From: Chloroflexota bacterium
GTDB taxonomy: Bacteria > Chloroflexota > Anaerolineae > Anaerolineales > UBA4823
NCBI GenBank assembly: GCA_029265355.1
Contig: JAJUJL010000036.1
Coordinates: forward strand, 1-34,274
Length of the DNA: 34,274 nucleotides
Direction of reading: 5' to 3'
The notes below the pieces were generated by a model. The model was not told the origin of the DNA, did not search any database, and worked only from the letters and a program-made list of their open reading frames with translations. The position numbers and the translations under genes were made by a program. Shown in pieces: positions 1 to 6,112 of the stretch. The first letter of the stretch is position 1. The number at the start of each line of letters is the position of its first letter.

Positions 1-323
1 AGGCCTTGCGAGCCGGTCGAAAGAAAGCAAAAACCCGCCCATTGCGGCGCAGACGACACAGACCGGGTATTTGCCCGGCGTAGCCCGGCGTAGGGGCGGG
101 TTTGCCCGGGCAAGCCGCGCCGGCTGCATCGGCGCTCGCCCAGGCCTTGCGAGCCGGTCGAAAGAAAGCAAAAACCCGCCCATTGCGGCGCAGACGACAC
201 AGACCGGGTATTTGCCCGGCGTAGCCCGGCGTAGGGGCGGGTTTGCCCGGGCAAGCCGCGCCGGCCGCATCGGCGCTCGCCCAGGCCTTGCGAGCCGGTC
301 GAAAGAAAGCAAAAACCCGCCCA
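1..323. repeat. 141-bp tandem repeat, about 2.3 copies
   Basis: Two full copies (1-141, 142-282) and a partial third (283-323) are nearly identical; one visible difference is ggctgcatc versus ggccgcatc. Each unit carries AAACCCGCCC near one end and GGGGCGGGTTTG further on, so every unit can fold on itself, and it contains a short internal duplication of GCCCGGCGTA. The motif family (GGGGCGGGTTT / AAACCCGCCCC) recurs at 34010-34095. Open frames crossing it are repeat artefacts. No gene is seen here, and the array probably continues left of the window. Confidence 0.9.
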
Positions 324-338
324 ATGAAATCCTCGCAT

Positions 339-344
339 TATAAT
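339..344 (+). promoter_or_regulatory. -10 box of the SDR gene
   Basis: A perfect TATAAT lies 44 bases before the chosen ATG at 388, directly after the last tandem-repeat copy. No convincing -35 is visible; that position falls in repeat sequence. The in-frame ATG at 343 overlaps this box, which argues against it as the start. Confidence 0.5.
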
Positions 345-387
345 GATCGATCATGCCAGCCAAAAATACATGGAGGAACCTTGCACA

Positions 388-1176
388 ATGAAACGCATCG
401 TCATCACCGGATCAACGCGCGGCATCGGATTTGCCCTGGCGCAGGCTTTTCTCCGGCGGCAATGCGCCGTGATGCTCAGCGGGCGCACGGCTGAATCCGT
501 CGAACGCGCCGTGGCGCAGCTTGCGCAATCCACGCCCACCGGGCAGGTTCACGGCATAGCCTGCGACGTGCAGGAATTTGCCCAGGTGCAGGCGCTGTGG
601 CAGGCGGCGGTGGAGCGCTTTGGCGGCGTCGATATCTGGATCAACAACGCTGGTTTGAGCGGAAAAGCGGCGCCCGCCTGGCAGCAACACCCGGAGGTGG
701 CGCGCCAGGTGGTGCAAACCAACCTGCTGGGCGCGATGCACGGCGCCATCGTCGCCGCGCAGGGCATGGTGAAGCAGGGGCATGGCGCGATCTATAACAT
801 GGAGGGCATGGGCTCGGATGGGCGCAAGCACAACGGGCTGGCGTACTACGGCGCCACCAAGTACGCCCTGCACTACTACACCGAGTGCCTGGCAGCGGAG
901 ACACGCGGCGCGCCGCTCATCGTGGGCGCGCTGCGCCCGGGCATGGTCGCCACGGAAATGCTCAGTGCGCAGTACGCAGACCGTCCCGAGGAATGGCAGC
1001 GGGCGAAGCGGGTCTTCAACCTGCTGGCGGAGAAACCGGAGCCGGTGGCGGAGTGGCTGGCGGCGCGCATCCTGGAAAACAAACGCAGCGGGGTGACGCT
1101 CAAATACCTGACCAGCGGGCGCTTGCTGCTCAGGATGCTGCGCGGGCTGGCGGCGAAGCGCGAGCTGTTCGATTGA
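388..1176 (+). CDS. Short-chain dehydrogenase/reductase (SDR), 262 aa
   Basis: NAD(P)-dependent oxidoreductase of the classical SDR family with a Rossmann fold. The cofactor glycine motif TGSTRGIG is at residues 7-14, an acidic D60 (CDV) sits where the adenine ring is bound, NNAG is at 86-89, and the catalytic set is S143, Y154 and K158 (YGATK). RPGMVATE at 183-190 is the usual post-catalytic loop. The length is normal for the family. I chose the ATG at 388 because GGAGG lies 11 bases upstream (372-376); the earlier ATG at 343 overlaps the -10 box. It stands alone, preceded by tandem repeats and followed by a convergent gene. The substrate cannot be told from sequence. Confidence 0.9.
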   Translation: MKRIVITGSTRGIGFALAQAFLRRQCAVMLSGRTAESVERAVAQLAQSTPTGQVHGIACDVQEFAQVQALWQAAVERFGGVDIWINNAGLSGKAAPAWQQHPEVARQVVQTNLLGAMHGAIVAAQGMVKQGHGAIYNMEGMGSDGRKHNGLAYYGATKYALHYYTECLAAETRGAPLIVGALRPGMVATEMLSAQYADRPEEWQRAKRVFNLLAEKPEPVAEWLAARILENKRSGVTLKYLTSGRLLLRMLRGLAAKRELFD

Positions 1177-1195
1177 GGGAACAGTCTCTCAGCGC

Positions 1196-1345
1196 GACGG
1201 GCAGCGAACGGGTCGCCCAGCGCGCGGGTGCGGGGCGACCCGCGCCTCGTCTGCCAGGGTGGCGGTGTGAGGAGACGTCTCGCCGGTCGCATCGGGAATG
1301 GTCTCGCGTGGGTCGCCCCTACGAAAGGCGGCGGGTCGCCCTGGC
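1196..1345. repeat. Dispersed GGGTCGCCC/GGGCGACC repeat element
   Basis: The stretch after the SDR gene holds GGTCGCCC (1211-1218) paired with GGGCGACC (1233-1240), then GTGGGTCGCCCCTACG and GGCGGGTCGCCC. It belongs to the same family as the units at 33898-33987 and 34155-34243. The 1211-1240 stem-loop could also end transcription of the SDR gene, although no T-run follows. The 3' end of the convergent membrane-protein gene runs into it. Confidence 0.7.
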
Positions 1346-2077
1346 TTGATAGCGGCGGCGATCCCGGATGGCGAAAGGCAGATACATCAAGACCACCAGC
1401 GCCAGGCCGATGCCCACCATGGAAAGAATGTACCAGGGCCAGGGACCCAGCCAGTCGAGCAGCGTGGCGGCGGGCGGCTTGTATGCCAGGAAGAGGTAGT
1501 TGCCGCCCAGCAGAGGGTTCAGGAAAAAGATGCCCGTTGCGTATAGCAAAGCGATGGTTGCCACGCGGCCCACAGAGCGCCAGGAGGCTGGGCGCAGGCC
1601 TTCCACCCAGGTCAGGAGCAGGGCAGCCAGGACAACGCCGCCGTGCGAGATGAAGATCTGGAAGAACAGGATGTGGGGGAAGCCGAAGGGGCCCAGGGCG
1701 GGGGTGAGCAGCACCTGGGAGGCGGCGGGGACGCCCAAAAGGTAGACGAACTCGTAAGCGAGCTGGTTGCGGGTGAGCAGGGCGAAAGCCGATAAGAACA
1801 CCAGCAGGTTGCACAGGTTGAGCGGCAGCAGCGCCTGCACCGTCCACAAGCCGAAGTGGGCGTGCCAGGCGTGCCAGAACAGCTCGTTGCCCAGCAGCAG
1901 GAAAGCCAGCCCCAGGCGCGCCGCCCGGCGCAGCGCGCCGGCCTGGGGCAGGCGGCGCGGGGAGAGAGCTGGCAGGCCAAGCGCCAGCAGGGCGATCACC
2001 CACAGCGCGCCCAGGTGGGCCGCGCCCCAAGGCACAAAATCGCCGCCGGTGTAGGGATAGGAGAAATAGACGTCCAT
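1319..2077 (-). CDS. YwaF/TIGR02206-family integral membrane protein, 252 aa
   Basis: A polytopic membrane protein with about six to seven hydrophobic segments. The FVPWGAAHLGALWVIALLAL start, the LPLNLCNLLVFLSAF segment and the HILFFQIFISHGGVV segment are features I associate with the TIGR02206/YwaF family. Function is unknown; no transporter or enzyme motif is evident. The start is supported by AGAGGGT about 9 bases upstream and a TATAAT at 2098-2103. The final residues (about ATRRLS) and the TAG stop are encoded by a dispersed GTAGGGGCGACCC repeat, so the C-terminus looks altered by repeat insertion. The family assignment is from memory of sequence style. Confidence 0.75.
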   Translation of the reverse strand: MDVYFSYPYTGGDFVPWGAAHLGALWVIALLALGLPALSPRRLPQAGALRRAARLGLAFLLLGNELFWHAWHAHFGLWTVQALLPLNLCNLLVFLSAFALLTRNQLAYEFVYLLGVPAASQVLLTPALGPFGFPHILFFQIFISHGGVVLAALLLTWVEGLRPASWRSVGRVATIALLYATGIFFLNPLLGGNYLFLAYKPPAATLLDWLGPWPWYILSMVGIGLALVVLMYLPFAIRDRRRYQARATRRLS

Positions 2078-2097
2078 GCCCGGGGACCCTCTGAGAT

Positions 2098-2103
2098 ATT
2101 ATA
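2098..2103 (-). promoter_or_regulatory. -10 box of the YwaF-like gene
   Basis: TATAAT on the minus strand, 20 bases before the ATG at 2077. The -35 region is poor. Two direct 15-base repeats lie just upstream (2137-2171). Confidence 0.45.
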
Positions 2104-2136
2104 GCTGCATCCAGGGGGTGAGTTGAACTGTCTGGG

Positions 2137-2171
2137 GGTCAAGCGGTCAGCTCGTAGGTCAAGCTGTCAGC
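2137..2171. repeat. 15-bp direct repeat pair, 20-bp period
   Basis: GGTCAAGCGGTCAGC (2137-2151) and GGTCAAGCTGTCAGC (2157-2171) differ at one base and are spaced by two helical turns. They lie upstream of the minus-strand -10 at 2098-2103, so they could be a regulator site. The 11-mer AGCGGTCAGCT also occurs on the minus strand at 25108-25118, so a dispersed repeat is the alternative. Confidence 0.5.
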
Positions 2172-2187
2172 CTGACCAGCATCGCCC

Positions 2188-2613
2188 TCAGCGCAACGAA
2201 TACTCGCGCGGCTTGCCTGTCGCCAGTTTCACAACGACCCGGTCGAGCAGCACCAGCTCGTGCAGCCGTGCGGAGAGGATTTTGCGCGGCAGGCCGGTCT
2301 CGCGGGCCAGCGTGAGCAGGTCCAGCCCCTGCGGAGCGCCGCTCAGCGCCTCGATCACGCGGATCAGCTCAGCTTTTTCGCGCCCTTCACGCCACAGCTT
2401 GAGCCATGACAAGATGGCGTCGGTGACCGCGAAGACCGGCGCAGCCAGGGCGACGGCGGAAAGGCCGTTGGAGATGGGTGAAGGCAGCCCGCCCTGGATG
2501 CCGCTGGCAACCATCTTGCTCAGGAACAGGCTGTAAAAGCCGACCAGGGCCGCGCTGCCGAGAAGGAGGGTGGCAAGATAAACGAAAATAATTTTGAACC
2601 GGTAGAGAAACAT
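2188..2613 (-). CDS. Small membrane protein with C-terminal winged-helix-like domain, 141 aa
   Basis: The start ATG (2613) follows GGGAGGA at a good distance; a longer in-frame start at 2706 has no such site. Residues 1-70 carry two hydrophobic segments (FKIIFVYLATLLLGSAALVGFYSLF and GLSAVALAAPVFAVTDAIL). Residues 80-141 look like a helix-turn-helix/winged-helix fold (LDLLTLARETGLPRKILSARLHELVLLDRVVV). It may be a membrane-tethered regulator or simply a membrane protein with a protein-interaction winged helix. I do not recognise a named family. It precedes the YwaF-like gene on the same strand, about 110 bases away. Confidence 0.65.
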   Translation of the reverse strand: MFLYRFKIIFVYLATLLLGSAALVGFYSLFLSKMVASGIQGGLPSPISNGLSAVALAAPVFAVTDAILSWLKLWREGREKAELIRVIEALSGAPQGLDLLTLARETGLPRKILSARLHELVLLDRVVVKLATGKPREYSLR

Positions 2614-2709
2614 CGTGAAAAGTCCTCCCGATGAAAAAGCCAACGCATCATACAGAGCGGACGAATTATTCAGCAGGGGTGTTCCCGGGGCGAGCTGCAC
2701 GCTCATTTG

Positions 2710-3078
2710 TCAGCGATTATTGCCACCAGGCTCCCCCTCACAAGTCTGAAGTATCACGGTAAGCACACGATCAAGCTGGTATCGCACCTCATCGTTCGTA
2801 AAGCGTACCACCCGGCAGCCTTGGGAAATCAGCCAATCTGTCCGAGCGTCATCGTATTCTTTCTGGTTCAGATGCCCGCCGCCATCCAATTCGATGACCA
2901 GTTTCCCCTGCGGGTAATAGAAATCAGCGATGAATGGTCCGATGGGGTGCTGGCGGCGAAATTTCAGACCATTTAGCCGCCCATCACGCGAGCGAGCCCA
3001 GAGCGTGGCTTCTGCTGGGGTCGGGTCATGGCGCATACGGCGAGCGCGCTTCCGAATTTCAGGATGGATGCGGCGCAT
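2710..3078 (-). CDS. DUF559-family, Vsr-like endonuclease-fold protein, 122 aa
   Basis: This is the DUF559 family, distantly related to very-short-patch repair (Vsr) endonucleases. The diagnostic stretch is FIADFYYPQGKLVIELDGGGH, with an acidic D-x(n)-ExD pattern in the PD-(D/E)XK style, preceded by TPAEATLWARSRD and FRRQHPIG and followed by DWLISQGCRVVRFTNDEV. The length is normal for the family. The cellular role of DUF559 proteins is not established. The start codon sits only about 7 bases from a palindromic repeat element (3087-3190), and no clear ribosome binding site is present. The gene-plus-repeat pair may be a mobile or decaying unit. Confidence 0.88.
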   Translation of the reverse strand: MRRIHPEIRKRARRMRHDPTPAEATLWARSRDGRLNGLKFRRQHPIGPFIADFYYPQGKLVIELDGGGHLNQKEYDDARTDWLISQGCRVVRFTNDEVRYQLDRVLTVILQTCEGEPGGNNR

Positions 3079-3086
3079 GGATTTCG

Positions 3087-3190
3087 CCCCTCACCCGGCG
3101 GAGCTTCGCTCCGCCGCCCCCTCCCCGGAGGGGAGAGGGGTTTCGCCCGCGCCGCCCTCTCCCTGGAAGGGAGAGGGTTGGGGTGAGGGT
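3087..3190. repeat. Palindromic repeat element with nested hairpins
   Basis: Outer inverted repeat CCCTCACCC (3088-3096) / GGGTGAGGG (3181-3189). Inside are a hairpin GGCGGAGC-TTC-GCTCCGCC, then CCCCTCCCCGGAGGGGAGAGGGG, then CCCTCTCCCTGGAAGGGAGAGGG. It is non-coding, of a type dispersed in many GC-rich genomes, and directly abuts the DUF559 gene. Confidence 0.85.
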
Positions 3191-3290
3191 GTAAGCAGGT
3201 CGTCACGGCTTCGCATGCGTTACATGGGCAAGCTCCACGTGACCACAGAAAGCTCTGCTTAACCATAGCATATTTTCACGAAACTGCCAC

Positions 3291-3319
3291 TTGACTCGCT
3301 TTGAAATATTCTATATACT
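3291..3319 (+). promoter_or_regulatory. Promoter of the LacI-family regulator gene
   Basis: TTGACT (3291-3296), a 17-base spacer, then TATACT (3314-3319): close to the consensus at both boxes. Transcription would start near 3326, inside the palindromic operator at 3321-3350, so a bound repressor would block it. Confidence 0.8.
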
Positions 3320-3320
3320 T

Positions 3321-3350
3321 CATGTTACCGGTCACGTGACCGGTAACATG
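3321..3350. promoter_or_regulatory. Perfect 30-bp palindrome: double LacI-type operator
   Basis: The half CATGTTACCGGTCAC is followed immediately by its exact reverse complement. Each half contains its own LacI-type core ACCGGT (3327-3332 and 3339-3344), giving two overlapping pseudo-palindromic operators with centres 12 bp apart. It lies on the transcription start and 27 bases before the regulator gene. Autoregulation is the simplest reading. I found no second ACCGGT operator before the downstream sugar-binding protein gene. Confidence 0.85.
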
Positions 3351-3376
3351 ATCCGCCTGCTCGCCTGGGAGGCGCT

Positions 3377-4387
3377 TTGGCTCGTTCCCGCACCACCATT
3401 CGAGACGTCGCTGCTGCTGCCGGGGTTTCCCACCAGACCGTTTCTCGCGTCATCAACCGCTCTGAGCGGGTCGACCCCGAAACGCGCTCTCGCGTGGAAG
3501 CGGCCATTGCCCGGCTCAATTACCGGCCCAACGCCATCGCTCGCTACATGGCGCAGGGGCGCACCCAGACCCTGGCCTGCATCTCTCCCAACCTGTCCGA
3601 TTACACCTTCGCCGCCATCATCGAAGCCGCGGAAGCCGAAGCCCGCCGCCAGGGCTATTTTTTGTTCTCCGCCTCCGCCGCCAGCGAAGCCGACTTTTCC
3701 GATCTGCTCGGGCGGCTGGTGGATTCACGCCTGGCGGAAGGGCTGCTGGTGATCAACCCCTACGCCGACGGGCGGCATGCCCTGCTGCCGCGCAGCGTGC
3801 CCAGCGTGTTCGTCGGCGCGCGCCCACGTGAAGAGTCCGTCGATTCGGTCTCTCTGGATGACGAGTACGCCGCCCAACTGGCCGCCCAGCACCTGCTTCA
3901 AGCCGGGCACCGGCGCATCGCCATGGTCACCGGCCCCGGCGCGGAAGACTGCGTGCAGGATCGCTGCGCTGGTTTTCGCGCCGCCCTGTCCTCCGCTGGC
4001 GCGGCCCTGCCTGAAGCCTGGGTGCTGCCGGGGGACTGGTCGGCGACGGCCGGCTACCAGGCCATGCTGCAATTGCACCGCTCCGGCAGCCTGCCGACGG
4101 CGGTCTTTGCGCAAAACGACCGCATGGCGATCGGCGTGATGCGCGCCGCCCGAGACCTGGGCCTCTCAGTGCCCGAAGATTTATCGGTGGTGGGCGTGGA
4201 TGATATGCCGCTGGCTTCTTACTTCGACCCGCCGCTGACCACCGTCCGCCAGGATATGCGCGCCATCGGGAGCGCTGCGACTGGCCTTTTGCTGCAACGC
4301 CTGGCTGAGCCAGGCGCGCCCCGACGCCATATCCGCCTGCCCGCCGAGCTGGTCATCCGCAGCTCCACGGCGCCGAGAGGCGATTGA
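3377..4387 (+). CDS. LacI-family transcriptional regulator, 336 aa
   Basis: The N-terminal helix-turn-helix (about residues 6-30, TIRDVAAAAGVSHQTVSRVIN) and hinge (YRPNAIAR) are canonical. A periplasmic-binding-protein-like effector domain fills the rest, with the typical GHRRIAMVTG, FAQNDRMAIGVMRAARDLGLSVPEDLSVVGVDD and LTTVRQDM signatures. The start is TTG at 3377, because the helix-turn-helix begins directly after it and GGGAGG lies 4 bases upstream. The gene is preceded by a strong promoter and a perfect palindromic operator. Its position before an ABC sugar transporter, kinase and beta-galactosidase suggests that it senses the imported sugar or a breakdown product. Confidence 0.93.
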   Translation: MARSRTTIRDVAAAAGVSHQTVSRVINRSERVDPETRSRVEAAIARLNYRPNAIARYMAQGRTQTLACISPNLSDYTFAAIIEAAEAEARRQGYFLFSASAASEADFSDLLGRLVDSRLAEGLLVINPYADGRHALLPRSVPSVFVGARPREESVDSVSLDDEYAAQLAAQHLLQAGHRRIAMVTGPGAEDCVQDRCAGFRAALSSAGAALPEAWVLPGDWSATAGYQAMLQLHRSGSLPTAVFAQNDRMAIGVMRAARDLGLSVPEDLSVVGVDDMPLASYFDPPLTTVRQDMRAIGSAATGLLLQRLAEPGAPRRHIRLPAELVIRSSTAPRGD

Positions 4388-4589
4388 ACTGGCCGCAGGC
4401 AATGGGCCACGTACACAGAAATCATCCTGAGCGATGTCAAGGGTTCAACTTCTTCCATCGCTGCACTCTCTCAGAATGAGACCCTGGTTCAAGGAGGTGA
4501 AGCTCGCCCAAACGAAACCTACCACGCACACAATTTTCTTCCGATTCGATTTTCAAAATTTTAGTGATCTCCCGAGGAGTAGAAAAGAT

Positions 4590-6005
4590 ATGTCTCGCAA
4601 GACCATCTGGTATATGCTCAGCCTGTTGACCATCGGCGCCATGCTGCTCTCTGCCTGCGCCGCTCCCGCCACGCCCGCGCCCACCACCCAGGCGCCCGCA
4701 GCGGAAGCGCCCACCGAAGCTCCCAAGGTTGAGTCTCCCACCGAGGCCCCCGCCGCTGCGGCGCCCACGGAAGCGCCAATGGCTGAAGTTGCCCTGCGCT
4801 GGCGCACCCGCCCCGATAACACCGAAGAAGCCAACGTGTACAGCGAAATCAGCAAGGAGCTGGATGCACAGTTGGAAGGCATCACCCTGGCCTACGAAGC
4901 CGGCGGCAGCGAAACCTCCAGCTACCAGGACGTGCTCAAGACCGAGATCGGCGCCGGCACCGCTCCGGATGTGTTCTGGATCCCAGGCACCGATGTGGCT
5001 GATTTTGCCACCCGCGGCCTGATCCTGAACCTGGCTGACCTGGCTGGCAAGACCGAGGGCTTCAATGTGGATGACTTTTATCCCGGCCCCATGGGTCACC
5101 TGACCTTCAACCCCGAAACCAGCCAGTCCGGCGCGGACAGCGGCGCCCTGTGGGGCTTGCCGCGCGACGTGTCCACCTTCGCCCTGTACCTGAACCTGGA
5201 CCTGATCGCCGAGGCTGGCGCGCCGGATCCACGTGAGCAGGCCGCCAATGGCGAGTGGACCTGGGAAGCCTTCCTGGAGACCGCCCAGGCCGTGCGCGCC
5301 CTGGGCACCGACATCTACGGCTACGGGGCCAGCGCCTGGTGGGGTCCTTACGGCGTGTGGCTGAACGCGGCTGGCGGCGGCTTCTTCAACGCCGACCGCA
5401 CGGCTTGCGCTCTGAACACCCCCGAATCCCTGGCTGGGCTCGAATTCGAGCGCTCGCTGTACGTGGATCACGACGTGGCTGTGCCCTACGGCGAGGACCC
5501 CGAAGCCCCCTTCCGCGCAGGCAAGGTGGCCATGTTCCAGAATGGGCGCTGGGCGACCCCCGGTGTGCGCACGGTGACCTTCAACTGGGACGTGGTGGAA
5601 CTGCCCAAGGGTCCCTCTGGCCACATGGGCAACTGGCTGTTCTGGGGCGCGTACGTGGTGAACGCTAACACCCAGCATCCCGAAGAGGCCTGGAAGCTGG
5701 TGCAGGCGCTGACCACCGCCGAAACCCAGGCCAAGGTCGCTGCGCTGGGCGCCAACATCCCCTCCCGCGTCAGCCAGGCCGCCCTGGATGCCTTCCTGAC
5801 TTTCACCCCGCCCGACAACAACCAGGCTTTCCTGAACGGTTTGAACGACAACCCCGCCACCGAAGGCCCGCTGTGGGCTGGCTCCTGGCCCGACTATGAC
5901 AAGATCATGGGGCCGGCGGTCAATGCGGTGCTGACCGGTGAGACCGACGTCGCCACCTTCGGCGCTACCATCTGCGACGAAGCCAACAAGGTCTTTGGAC
6001 AGTAA
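4590..6005 (+). CDS. ABC transporter sugar-binding lipoprotein, 471 aa
   Basis: An extracellular solute-binding protein of family 1 (MalE-like) that captures a sugar outside the membrane and hands it to the two permeases downstream. The signal peptide ends in the lipobox LLSAC, with lipidated C23. An extended linker of PTEAP/APA repeats (about residues 25-65) then tethers the binding domain to the surface, which begins near ALRWRTRPDNTEEANVYSEI. ATG 4590 is chosen because GAGGAG lies 10 bases upstream and the signal peptide begins there; the frame is open further upstream but without such a site. It is the first structural gene of the sugar locus. The substrate is inferred from the GH42 enzyme: a beta-galactoside or arabinogalacto-oligosaccharide. 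Confidence 0.93.
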   Translation: MSRKTIWYMLSLLTIGAMLLSACAAPATPAPTTQAPAAEAPTEAPKVESPTEAPAAAAPTEAPMAEVALRWRTRPDNTEEANVYSEISKELDAQLEGITLAYEAGGSETSSYQDVLKTEIGAGTAPDVFWIPGTDVADFATRGLILNLADLAGKTEGFNVDDFYPGPMGHLTFNPETSQSGADSGALWGLPRDVSTFALYLNLDLIAEAGAPDPREQAANGEWTWEAFLETAQAVRALGTDIYGYGASAWWGPYGVWLNAAGGGFFNADRTACALNTPESLAGLEFERSLYVDHDVAVPYGEDPEAPFRAGKVAMFQNGRWATPGVRTVTFNWDVVELPKGPSGHMGNWLFWGAYVVNANTQHPEEAWKLVQALTTAETQAKVAALGANIPSRVSQAALDAFLTFTPPDNNQAFLNGLNDNPATEGPLWAGSWPDYDKIMGPAVNAVLTGETDVATFGATICDEANKVFGQ

Positions 6006-6028
6006 TCCTTTCGTGAAACATTGACCTG

Positions 6029-6071
6029 GGGCGCACGGCAGGCGCCCATCGCGCTGCATTGCCGTGCGCCC
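6029..6071 (+). promoter_or_regulatory. Intercistronic stem-loop after the binding-protein gene
   Basis: GGGCGCACGGCA (6029-6040) pairs perfectly with TGCCGTGCGCCC (6060-6071) around a 19-base loop, with no T-run. Placed between the binding-protein gene and the first permease, it could stabilise the upstream message or act as a partial terminator, giving more binding protein than permease. That role is inferred from comparable loci such as malE-malF. Confidence 0.6.
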
Positions 6072-6112
6072 TTCTCCGCCGCGCCGCCCCTTTGAACCAT
6101 GCAGGAGCGCCG

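Noticed and set aside
71-343. Small open frames across the tandem repeat
   Set aside because: They are periodic translations of the 141-bp repeat and have no ribosome binding site or protein-like composition.
4388-4589. A second LacI operator or promoter before the binding-protein gene
   Set aside because: No ACCGGT core and no convincing -35/-10 pair were found; the regulator and transporter genes may share the 3291-3319 promoter.
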